DNA of 64,000 bases from assembly GCF_041927875.1 (NCBI RefSeq), contig NZ_JBHFHN010000001.1, one strand, 5' to 3'. Every line of letters begins with the position of its first letter. The stretch's first letter is position 1. The notes beneath the pieces are model-generated. The model was given only the letters and a program-made list of their open reading frames with translations. It ran no database searches and was not told the origin of the DNA. Made by a program: the position numbers and the translations under genes. Shown here one piece after another: positions 49,020 to 57,065 of the stretch. Source of the stretch: Paracoccus sp041927875. Its GTDB lineage: Bacteria; Pseudomonadota; Alphaproteobacteria; Rhodobacterales; Rhodobacteraceae.

Positions 49020-51020
49020 ATGAGCATTGATCATTTGCTGAACCCCGGCACCGGCCCGTTCGGCCTGCCCGATTACGCCGCCATCCGGGATGAGGATTTC
49101 GCCCCGGCCTTCACAAAGGCCATGAACATCGCCCGGCAGCGCATTGATGCGATTGCCGAAAATCCCGATGCCCCCGATTTCGCCAACACCATCGAGGCGC
49201 TGGAACTGGCCGAGGATGAGCTGTCGCGGGTGGCGGGTGTCTTTTACAACCTCGTCGGTGCCGACAGCACCCCCGCGCGTCAGGCCATCGAGCGTGAGAT
49301 GGCGCCGAAGCTGGCCGATTTCTCGTCTCAGGTGCTGCTGAACCCGGCGCTTTATGCCCGCGTTCAGGCAGTGCCGGGCGATGGCCTGTCGGGCGAACAG
49401 GCCCGCGTGCTGGATCTTTACCGGCAGATGTTCACCCGCGCCGGCGCCGGTCTGGACGATGCCGGCCGGGCGCGGATGGCCGATCTTGCCCAGCAGGGCG
49501 CGGTTGCCAGCACCGCCTTTGCCCAGAACGTGCTGGCCGAGGAGGCCGACTGGTTCCTGGACATGACCGCCGCCGATCTTGAGGGGCTGCCGGCCGACCT
49601 GATCGCGGCGATGCGCGATGCGGGCACCGACCGGGGGCGGCGCGGCGCGGTGCTGACGCTGAACCGGTCGCTGATCGTGCCCTTCCTGCAAACCAGCCCG
49701 CGCCGCGATCTGCGCGAACTGGGTTGGCGCGCCTGGGTGGCGCGCGGGCGCAATGGCAATGACCATGACAACCGCGATCTGGCCGCGACCATTCTGGCGC
49801 TGCGCCATGAACGCGCGCAGATGCTGGGCCATCCCGATTACGCGCATCTGAAGCTGGAACCGGAAATGGCGCGGACGCCCGATGCGGTGCGTGATCTGCT
49901 GATGCAGGTCTGGGACCGGGCGCAGGCCAAGGCGCGGGCCGATCACGCCGTGCTGCAACAGATGATGGCCGAGGACGGCGTGAACGGCGCGCTTGAGGCC
50001 TGGGACTGGCGCTATTACGCCGAAAAGCGTCGGGCGCGCGACCATGACTTCGATGAGGCCGCGCTGAAGCCCTATCTCTCGCTCGAGGCGATGCTGGCGG
50101 CGATGTTCGACGTAGCGCACCGGCTGTTCCGGCTGAACTTCCGCCCGTTCAACGCGCCCCTTTACCACCCCGATGTCCGCGCATGGGAGGTGACGCGCGA
50201 TGGCGAGCATGTGGCGGTGTTTCTGGGCGATTACTTCGCGCGGGCCTCGAAACGCTCGGGTGCGTGGTGTTCGGCGATCCGGGCGCAGCGCAAGCTGGGC
50301 GGCGACACCCGGCCGATCGTCGTCAACGTGTGCAACTTTGCCAAGGGCGATCCCTGCCTGCTGGGTTGGGACGATGCGCGCACGCTGTTTCACGAATTCG
50401 GCCATGCGCTGCATCAGATGCTGTCGGATGTGACCTATGGCTTTGTGTCCGGCACCTCGGTCGCGCGCGATTTCGTCGAGCTGCCCAGCCAGCTTTACGA
50501 ACATTGGCTGACCGTGCCCGCCGTGCTGGACGCCCATGCCCGCCATTTCCGCAGCGCCGCGCGGATGCCGGCCGATCTGCGCGACCGGCTGTTGGCGGCG
50601 CAGACCTTTGATCAGGCGGCGGCGACGGTCGAATATACCGCATCGGCACTGGTCGATCTGGCCTTCCACAGCGGCCCGCCCCCCGCCGACCCCCTTGCGC
50701 GCGAGGCCGAGATCCTGGCCGAGCTGGACATGCCGCCCGCATTGGCGATGCGCCATGCGACGCCGCATTTCGCCCATGTTTTCGCCGGTGAGGGATATGC
50801 GGCGGGCTATTACAGCTACATGTGGTCCGAGGTGATGGACGCCGACGCCTTCGCCGCCTTTACCGAGACGGGCGATCCGTTCGACCCCGAAACCGCCGCC
50901 CGGCTGGAAGGCACCATCCTGTCGCAAGGCGGATCGGTCGCCCCGGATGATCTGTATGTTGCCTTCCGGGGCCGGATGCCGGGTGTCGGGCCGATGCTCG
51001 AGGGGCGCGGGCTGGCCTAA
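49020..51020 (+). CDS. M3-family zinc peptidase (peptidyl-dipeptidase Dcp/oligopeptidase A type)
   Basis: 666-residue cytoplasmic metallopeptidase that degrades short peptides. Zinc site HEFGHALH (about residue 457-464) with the third ligand in FVELPSQLYEHW about 28 residues on; other M3 landmarks are KLEPEMARTPDAVRDLL and GYAAGYYSYMWSEVMDADAF near 590-610. Start 49020 directly follows the permease stop. It may process peptides or simply share the transcript. The last four bases overlap the convergent Anbu gene. Confidence 0.92.
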   Translation: MSIDHLLNPGTGPFGLPDYAAIRDEDFAPAFTKAMNIARQRIDAIAENPDAPDFANTIEALELAEDELSRVAGVFYNLVGADSTPARQAIEREMAPKLADFSSQVLLNPALYARVQAVPGDGLSGEQARVLDLYRQMFTRAGAGLDDAGRARMADLAQQGAVASTAFAQNVLAEEADWFLDMTAADLEGLPADLIAAMRDAGTDRGRRGAVLTLNRSLIVPFLQTSPRRDLRELGWRAWVARGRNGNDHDNRDLAATILALRHERAQMLGHPDYAHLKLEPEMARTPDAVRDLLMQVWDRAQAKARADHAVLQQMMAEDGVNGALEAWDWRYYAEKRRARDHDFDEAALKPYLSLEAMLAAMFDVAHRLFRLNFRPFNAPLYHPDVRAWEVTRDGEHVAVFLGDYFARASKRSGAWCSAIRAQRKLGGDTRPIVVNVCNFAKGDPCLLGWDDARTLFHEFGHALHQMLSDVTYGFVSGTSVARDFVELPSQLYEHWLTVPAVLDAHARHFRSAARMPADLRDRLLAAQTFDQAAATVEYTASALVDLAFHSGPPPADPLAREAEILAELDMPPALAMRHATPHFAHVFAGEGYAAGYYSYMWSEVMDADAFAAFTETGDPFDPETAARLEGTILSQGGSVAPDDLYVAFRGRMPGVGPMLEGRGLA

Positions 51021-51823
51021 TCCTGCGGCGCGGGCGCGGTGGGCGAGGGCAGGTCATCGCCCACGCCGTCATCCTGCCAGTGCGCGCTGTCCAGCCGGGG
51101 GTTCGGCAGCCCGCGCAGGGCCGATGACAAGGCCGCGCCCCAGCCCTTTGAAATCATGTGGAAATAGGGGTCATCCTCGGCGATGCGGTGGCTCAAGACC
51201 ACCTCCATCGTGCCCCGTTCCATGATCGTCACATCCAGCGGCAACCCGACCGAGAGGTTCGCCTTCAGCGTGGAATCGAAGCTGACGGTCAACAGCTTCA
51301 CCGCCTCGGGGAAGGACATCGCGCGGTCATAGGCGCGCACGATGATCGGCCGGCCATATTTGGTCTCACCGATCTGGAAGAACGGCGTGTCAGGCGTGGC
51401 CTCGATGAAATTGCCCTCGGGGTAGATCAGGAACAGGCGCGGTTCCGACCCGGCGATCTGGCCGCCGAGGATCAGGCTGGCCCCGAACCGGCCCTGCGCC
51501 TGCGGCCCCGCCGCGCCGTCCTGGCGCTGGATCTCGTCGCGCAGCAGGCGGCCGATCAGCTCGGCGGTGCGGAACATGGTGGGCTGTTGCAGGATCGGGA
51601 TGGTGCGCGCATCGGCGGCCAGATCGCGTTCGTCCAGCCGTCCGATCACCGATTGCGTGGTGGCCAGATTGCCCGCCGACATCAGCACGATGGTGCGGTC
51701 GCCCGGTTCGTGCCAGATGCGGGTCTTGCGGAACACCGAGATATTGTCGACCCCCGCATTGGTGCGGGTATCCGACATGAACACCAGACCCCTGTCCAGT
51801 ATCATGCCCACGCAATAGGTCAT
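51017..51823 (-). CDS. Anbu: ancestral beta-subunit proteasome-type protease
   Basis: 268-residue Ntn-hydrolase of the Anbu (BPH) family. The start MTYCVGMILDRGLVFMSDTRTNAGVDNI is diagnostic: after the initiator methionine the N-terminal threonine is the expected nucleophile, followed by the SDTRTNAG loop. The family forms self-compartmentalising helical or ring assemblies related to HslV and the 20S beta subunit. It is the last gene of a four-gene leftward cluster with a transglutaminase-like protein, an alpha-E protein and an ATP-grasp protein. Substrate not established. Confidence 0.93.
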   Translation of the reverse strand: MTYCVGMILDRGLVFMSDTRTNAGVDNISVFRKTRIWHEPGDRTIVLMSAGNLATTQSVIGRLDERDLAADARTIPILQQPTMFRTAELIGRLLRDEIQRQDGAAGPQAQGRFGASLILGGQIAGSEPRLFLIYPEGNFIEATPDTPFFQIGETKYGRPIIVRAYDRAMSFPEAVKLLTVSFDSTLKANLSVGLPLDVTIMERGTMEVVLSHRIAEDDPYFHMISKGWGAALSSALRGLPNPRLDSAHWQDDGVGDDLPSPTAPAPQD

Positions 51824-51830
51824 CGCGCCC

Positions 51831-52640
51831 TCATGCCTGTTGCTGGCTGGCCACCGTCAGTTGCACATCCAGCGTTTCCGCCCCGGCGCCGAATCGCAGC
51901 CCGGTGATCGGCGCAGCATCCGCATAATCGCGGCCCGTCGCAATGCGGACATAGCGGGCATCGGGGCAGATGCGGTTGGCGACGTCGAAGCCGACCCAGC
52001 CCAGACCATCGACATGCGCCTCGGCCCAGGCGTGGCTGGCGGCCTGTTCGGTGCGATCATCCATGCGCAGATAGCCGCTGACATAGCGCGCGGGCCAGCC
52101 AAGCGCGCGGGCGGCGGCGATGAACACATGCGCCTGATCCTGACAGACGCCGCTGCCCGTCGTCAGCGCCTGTTCGGCGGTGGTCGCGGCATCGGTATCG
52201 CCCACGCGCCAGGTGACGGCATCGGCCACCCGGCCCATCAGATCGTGCAGCCCGTCCAGACCCTGCGCGGCCCCCGGACGCCCCGCCACCAGATCGGCCA
52301 GCCGGTCCGCCCCTTGGGTCAGCGCGGTCGGGCGCTGGAACAGCCACAGGGGCGCGGCGCCGCGATGCGCGCCGACGACGCCCGCCGAATCCTCGGTCTC
52401 GACCGTGCCGCGCGCGGTGATGGTGATCTGATGCGGCAGGCCCTCGGCGGCGATCAGCCGCGTGTCATTGCCGAACTGGTCACGATAGGCCACCTGTTCG
52501 GTCGCCCCCTCGATGCTTAACCGCCAGTCGCGCACCCGTTGCAGCGGCCCGTTGCGCGGCACCAGCCGCAGCCGGGTCAGGCCATAACCCACCGGGCGAT
52601 CATAGGCATAGCTGGTGCGATGGCTGATCGTCAGAAGCAT
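51831..52640 (-). CDS. Transglutaminase-like cysteine peptidase of the Anbu cluster
   Basis: 269 residues. N-terminal bacterial transglutaminase-like domain (LLTISHRTSYAYDRPVGYGLTRLRLVPR) followed by the papain-like core: nucleophile cysteine in GSGVCQDQAHVFIAAARALGWPARYVSGYL (about residue 163), histidine in ASHAWAEAHVDGLGWVGFD (about 203) and the aspartate in that last segment's continuation (FDVANR). Likely cleaves or forms isopeptide/amide bonds on the product of the ATP-grasp enzyme. Overlaps the alpha-E gene by ten bases, so it is translationally coupled. Confidence 0.9.
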   Translation of the reverse strand: MLLTISHRTSYAYDRPVGYGLTRLRLVPRNGPLQRVRDWRLSIEGATEQVAYRDQFGNDTRLIAAEGLPHQITITARGTVETEDSAGVVGAHRGAAPLWLFQRPTALTQGADRLADLVAGRPGAAQGLDGLHDLMGRVADAVTWRVGDTDAATTAEQALTTGSGVCQDQAHVFIAAARALGWPARYVSGYLRMDDRTEQAASHAWAEAHVDGLGWVGFDVANRICPDARYVRIATGRDYADAAPITGLRFGAGAETLDVQLTVASQQQA

Positions 52641-53596
52641 GGGGCGACCTCGGTAAACTGGTAATCGCGGGCGATCTCATTGCCCAGCCGGGCGTTGCCG
52701 CTCAGGAAGCCCGACAGGAACTCATGCAGGCCCTGTTCAAAGATCTCGTCGATGCCCTGCACCTCAAGCTGGCGGCGGATGCGGGCGCAGGTCTCATGGC
52801 AGGGGGGGCGGGTGCCGTATTGCGCGGCCAGCCGCTGAAGGGATTCGGCCACCACCGCATAGTTATAGGCCAGCGAGCGCGGCATCCGCGGGTTCAGGAT
52901 CAGGAAATCCGCGACATTGGCCGGGTCGACATCGGCCTGATAGGCCCAGCGATAGGCCTTGTGCGCGCTGACCGACCGCAGGATCGATTCCCATTGCACC
53001 GTATCCAGCGCCGATCCCACCCAACTGACCGAGGGCAGCAGCACGAAATATTTCACATCCAGAATCCGCGCCGTGGTGTCGGCGCGTTCCAGATGCAGGC
53101 CGATCTGGGCAAAATCGAAACTGTCGGTGCGCAGTTGGGTGTTCTGGATCGACCCGCGGATCAGCGTTGTCGCCTGCTTGATGTCGCGGATCAGCGCCGG
53201 CAGTTCCGCGGCGCCCACCGGCGCCGCCAGCCGGGTGCGCAGCCGCCGCCAGGCCTCGTTCACGGCCTCCCACACGTCGCGGGTCAGCGCGGTGCGCACC
53301 ATCCGCGCGTTCGACCGGCCCGCATCCAGGCAGGACAGCACCGATGAGGGGTTGCCCACGTCGCGCAGCAGAAAGTCGATCGCATCGCGCCCCTGCACCG
53401 GGCCATCGCCCGGATGGGTGGCCAGATAGCCCCCCAGCACCCCGGCCGAGGCCATCACCGACCGCCAGTCGGCCACCTGCGGCCCGCGCGTCAATTCCAT
53501 ATGTTGCCCGGCGTCGATCAGCCGGGCCATCGCCTCGCAGCGCTCGATGTAACGCGCCATCCAGAACATGCCGTTCGCGGTGCGGCCCAGAAGCAT
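52631..53596 (-). CDS. Alpha-E domain protein (DUF403) of the Anbu cluster
   Basis: 321-residue all-helical protein. Opening MLLGRTANGMFWMARYIERCEAMARLID is the hallmark of the alpha-E family; later FAQIGLHLERADTTARILDVKYFVLLP is conserved. Usually paired with a circularly permuted ATP-grasp protein, as here (12 bases apart), and proposed to be part of an amide-ligase/peptide-tagging system. Its biochemical role is unknown. Confidence 0.92.
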   Translation of the reverse strand: MLLGRTANGMFWMARYIERCEAMARLIDAGQHMELTRGPQVADWRSVMASAGVLGGYLATHPGDGPVQGRDAIDFLLRDVGNPSSVLSCLDAGRSNARMVRTALTRDVWEAVNEAWRRLRTRLAAPVGAAELPALIRDIKQATTLIRGSIQNTQLRTDSFDFAQIGLHLERADTTARILDVKYFVLLPSVSWVGSALDTVQWESILRSVSAHKAYRWAYQADVDPANVADFLILNPRMPRSLAYNYAVVAESLQRLAAQYGTRPPCHETCARIRRQLEVQGIDEIFEQGLHEFLSGFLSGNARLGNEIARDYQFTEVAPCF

Positions 53597-53608
53597 GGTG
53601 ATCCCCCC

Positions 53609-55036
53609 TCAGTCCCGCAACACCCAGGTGTCCTTGGTCCCGCCGCCCTGCGACGAGTTCACGACCAGCGACCCTTCCTTCAGCGCCACCCGCGTCAGCC
53701 CGCCGGGCACGATGCGGATCTTGTCGGAGACCAGCACAAAGGGGCGCAGATCGACATGGCGCGGGGCAAGCCCGGCCTCGGTCAGGATCGGGCAGGTCGA
53801 CAAGGCCAGCGTCGGCTGGGCGATGTAATTGCCGGGCCGCGCCCGCAGCTTGTCGGCAAAGGCGGCGCGTTCGGCCGTGGTGGCAGCGGGACCGACCAGC
53901 ATCCCGTAGCCGCCCGATCCGTGAACCTCTTTCACGACCAGATCGGCCAGATTGTCCAACACATGCGCCAGGCTGTCGGGTTCCGAGCAGCGCCAGGTGG
54001 GGATATTCCCCAGGATCGCATCCTTGCCGGTATAGAACCGAATGATGTCAGGCATATACGAATAGATCGCCTTGTCATCCGCGATCCCGGTGCCCGGCGC
54101 GTTGGCTATGGTGATATTGCCCGCGCGGTAAACATCCATGATGCCGGGCACGCCCAGCACGCTGTCGGGGCGGAAGCTCATCGGGTCCAGATAATCGTCG
54201 TCGATGCGCCGATACAGCACGTCGATCTGGCGATAGCCTTCGGTCGTGCGCATCGCCACATGGCCGTCGATCACCCGCAGGTCCGACCCTTCGACCAGTT
54301 GCACCCCCATCTGATCGGCCAGAAAGGCGTGTTCGTAATAGGCGCTGTTGTGAATGCCCGGCGTCAGCACCGCAATCGTGGGTTGCGAGGGCGCGCCTGC
54401 CGGCCGCGCCGCCGCCAGGCTGGCGCGCAGCAGATGCGGGTAATCCTCGATCGGCTCAACCCCCACGCGGCTGAACAGTTCGGGGAAAAGCTGCATCATC
54501 GTCTCGCGGTTTTCCAGCATGTAGCTGACACCGGACGGGGTGCGGGCGTTGTCCTCCAGCACGAAGAAATCGTCGGGGCCGGTGCGGACGATATCGGTGC
54601 CAATGATGTGGGTATAGATGCCGCCGGGCGGGCGCATCCCGATCATCTGCGGCAGGAAGGCGTCGTTATCCGCGATCAGCCGCTGCGGCACGATCCCGGC
54701 CTGGATGATTTCCTGGCGGTGATAGATGTCGTCCAGAAAGGCGTTCAGCGCGCGGACCCGCTGTTCGATCCCCGCCGACAGCCGCCGCCATTCGGCAGCC
54801 GAGATGACGCGCGGCACGATGTCAAAGGGGATCAGCCGCTCGGCGGCCTCGGCATCGCCATAGACGGCAAAGGTGATGCCGGTGCGACGAAAGACCTCCT
54901 CGGCATCCTGGGCCTTGGCGGCCAGCCGCTCTGGTGGCTGTTCGGTCAGCCAGCGGTGATAGTCGCCATAGGGCGCGCGCACCGGCTGGTCAGTCCCGTC
55001 CCCGGCGGTCGAGGTCATCTCATCAAAAGCACTCAT
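53609..55036 (-). CDS. Circularly permuted ATP-grasp protein (DUF404/DUF407)
   Basis: 475-residue putative amide ligase. Landmarks: RTGITFAVYGD near residue 65, IPFDIVPRVISAAEWRRLSAGIEQR, FVLEDNARTPSGVSYMLENRE (metal/ATP-binding acidic stretch, about 165), HNSAYYEHAFLADQMGVQLVEG, and the C-terminal KEVHGSGGYGMLVGP glycine-rich loop. The start at 55036 follows GAGGG; an ATG at 55075 is in frame but less well placed. First gene of the Anbu cluster; family studies predict peptide-bond formation by amidoligase chemistry. Confidence 0.92.
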   Translation of the reverse strand: MSAFDEMTSTAGDGTDQPVRAPYGDYHRWLTEQPPERLAAKAQDAEEVFRRTGITFAVYGDAEAAERLIPFDIVPRVISAAEWRRLSAGIEQRVRALNAFLDDIYHRQEIIQAGIVPQRLIADNDAFLPQMIGMRPPGGIYTHIIGTDIVRTGPDDFFVLEDNARTPSGVSYMLENRETMMQLFPELFSRVGVEPIEDYPHLLRASLAAARPAGAPSQPTIAVLTPGIHNSAYYEHAFLADQMGVQLVEGSDLRVIDGHVAMRTTEGYRQIDVLYRRIDDDYLDPMSFRPDSVLGVPGIMDVYRAGNITIANAPGTGIADDKAIYSYMPDIIRFYTGKDAILGNIPTWRCSEPDSLAHVLDNLADLVVKEVHGSGGYGMLVGPAATTAERAAFADKLRARPGNYIAQPTLALSTCPILTEAGLAPRHVDLRPFVLVSDKIRIVPGGLTRVALKEGSLVVNSSQGGGTKDTWVLRD

Positions 55037-55156
55037 CCCCACACCCTCTTTGCCCCTAATCTGCCGGTTTTCCACGCCCCGTCAAACCCTTCGCGGCGAA
55101 AACCCGTGCCAGACCGTCCCGGTTCCGGCCCGTGCCCAAAAACCGGGCAGCCGACG

Positions 55157-55275
55157 GCCTTTCTTCGTGGCAGGCATATCCTCGGGGGTGCGAAGGGTCA
55201 CGAAAAGGTCCGGTGGACCTTTTCGCCGACGGACGCCCGCAGCCCATGGCCGAGGGTCGGGGGCGGACAGCCCCC
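55157..55275 (-). repeat. 3'-flank repeat copy E with extra inverted repeat
   Basis: On the minus strand after nadE: hairpin GGGGGC-TGTCC-GCCCCC (55275-55259), then a perfect 11-base inverted repeat CGAAAAGGTCC/GGACCTTTTCG with a three-base loop (55201-55225), then CCCCCGAGGATATGCC and TGCCACGAAGAAAGG (to 55157). The last part is a degenerate version of the GTATTTGG element. Any of the hairpins could end nadE transcription. Confidence 0.55.
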
Positions 55276-55303
55276 GCATCCGGTCCCGCCAGCTGCGCCC
55301 CGC

Positions 55304-56968
55304 TCAGGACGGATCGCGCCAGTGGTTCACGATCGGATAGCGGCGGTCCAGCCAGAAGGCCTTGGTCGTCAGGCGTGGGCCAGGGGCGGATTGGAAGCGT
55401 TTCCATTCGCTGATCTGGATCAGCCGTTCCACGCGGCGCACGGTGTCGCGGTCAAAGCCCGCGCCGACCACCTCAGCCACCGATTGATCGCCCTCGATCA
55501 GCCGCTCCAGGATCGCGTCCAGCACCGGATAGGGTGGCAGGCTGTCCTCGTCCTTCTGGTCGGGGCGCAGTTCGGCGCTTGGCGGCTTGTCGATGATACG
55601 CGGCGGGATCACCTCGCCCGCAGGCGCCGCCATCCAGTCGCGGTGATTGTCGTTGCGCCAGCGGCAGGCCGCAAACACCCGCGTTTTATACATGTCTTTC
55701 AGCGGGTTATAGCCGCCCGCCATGTCGCCGTAAATGGTGGCGTAACCGACGGCCACCTCGGATTTGTTGCCGGTGGTCAACAGCATCTCGCCATGCTTGT
55801 TGGAAATCGCCATCAGCATCAGACCGCGCAGCCGCGACTGGATGTTTTCCTCGGTCACATCGGGCTTGGTGCCGGCCATCACCCCGGACAGCGCATCGGC
55901 CACGGCAGCGCGCGGCCCCTCGATCGAGACGGTATCCAGCCGGATGCCCAGCCGCCCGGCGATGTCGGCGGCGTCATCCAGACTGCCTTGCGAGGTATAT
56001 TCCGACGGCAGCATCACGCCGCGCACATACGCAGGCCCCAGGGCATCGGCGGCGATGGTGGCGACAAGCGCGCTGTCGATGCCACCCGACAGGCCCAGCA
56101 CGACCTTGGAAAAGCCGGATTTGCGCAGGTAATCGCCAAGGCCCAGCACCATGGCGCGGTAATCCTGTTCCAGATCGCCGGGCTGCGGGGCCATCAGGCC
56201 GGGTTCGGCGCGCCAGCCATCGGGGCCACGGGTGAAATCGACATGCGCCACGCAGTCGTCAAAGGCGGGCAGTTGCACGACCTTTTGCCCATGCGGGTTC
56301 AGCACGAAGCTGGCACCGTCGAACAGCTGGTCATCCTGCCCGCCGACCGCGTTCAGATAGACGGCGGGCAGGCCGGTCTCGACCACGCGGGCGACGATGA
56401 CATTCATCCGCAGGTCCAGCTTGTCCCGGCGATAGGGTGAGCCATTGGGGATGAACAGCACCTCCGCCCCGGCCTCGGCCAGAGTCTCGGGGACGTCGGA
56501 ATGCCAGGCGTCTTCGCAGACCGGGGTGCCGATGATCGGACCATCGGCGCGGGTCCGGTAAGGGCCGGTGATCGGGCCGGTGTCGAACAGCCGTTCTTCG
56601 TCGAACACGTCTTCATTGGGCAGGTTGTGCTTCAGCGCCCGCGCGATCAGGCGGCCGTCCTGCCAGACCTCATAGGCGTTGAACAGCCGCGCGCCATCAC
56701 GCCAGGGCAGGCCGATCCCCAAAGCCGGGCCGCCGGTGCAATCGGCCACCAGCCGGTCGCGCACCGCCGCCGCGTGATCGGTGAAGGCAGGCTTCAGCAC
56801 CAGATCCTGCGTCTGATAGCCGGTCAGGAACATCTCGGGCAGCATCACCATGTCGGCGCCCGCGCCGCGCGCTTGCGCCCAGGCGTCGCGGGCCTTGTCG
56901 GCATTGGCCTCCAGCGCGCCGACGGTCGGGTTCAACTGCGCCAGGGTCAGGCGGAAGTGGTCGGTCAT
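55304..56968 (-). CDS. nadE: Glutamine-dependent NAD+ synthase
   Basis: Last step of NAD synthesis, amidating nicotinic acid adenine dinucleotide with glutamine-derived ammonia. 554 residues. The N-terminal nitrilase-like glutaminase half has the Glu-Lys-Cys triad in LPEMFLTGY (about residue 42), ALKHNLPNEDVFDE (about 112) and TPVCEDAWH (about 149). The C-terminal synthetase half has the P-loop VLGLSGGIDSALVATIAADALG (about 290). Full length. Divergent from the MORN gene. Confidence 0.95.
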   Translation of the reverse strand: MTDHFRLTLAQLNPTVGALEANADKARDAWAQARGAGADMVMLPEMFLTGYQTQDLVLKPAFTDHAAAVRDRLVADCTGGPALGIGLPWRDGARLFNAYEVWQDGRLIARALKHNLPNEDVFDEERLFDTGPITGPYRTRADGPIIGTPVCEDAWHSDVPETLAEAGAEVLFIPNGSPYRRDKLDLRMNVIVARVVETGLPAVYLNAVGGQDDQLFDGASFVLNPHGQKVVQLPAFDDCVAHVDFTRGPDGWRAEPGLMAPQPGDLEQDYRAMVLGLGDYLRKSGFSKVVLGLSGGIDSALVATIAADALGPAYVRGVMLPSEYTSQGSLDDAADIAGRLGIRLDTVSIEGPRAAVADALSGVMAGTKPDVTEENIQSRLRGLMLMAISNKHGEMLLTTGNKSEVAVGYATIYGDMAGGYNPLKDMYKTRVFAACRWRNDNHRDWMAAPAGEVIPPRIIDKPPSAELRPDQKDEDSLPPYPVLDAILERLIEGDQSVAEVVGAGFDRDTVRRVERLIQISEWKRFQSAPGPRLTTKAFWLDRRYPIVNHWRDPS

Positions 56969-57065
56969 CGCGCGCTCCGTTGCGGTTCTGCCCCCGATGT
57001 AAGGGCTTTGCCTTCGCCGCGCCAGCCGTTAGGAACAAGGGGCCATCAACCGCAAGGAGACCGCG

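Noticed and set aside
55201..55225. End of an insertion sequence
   Set aside because: The 11-base inverted repeat has a three-base loop and no transposase or target duplication; it fits an RNA hairpin after nadE.
53414..56440. 1008-codon open frame opposite the ATP-grasp and nadE genes
   Set aside because: Crosses two real opposite-strand genes and an intergenic hairpin region; composition typical of GC-rich antisense frames.
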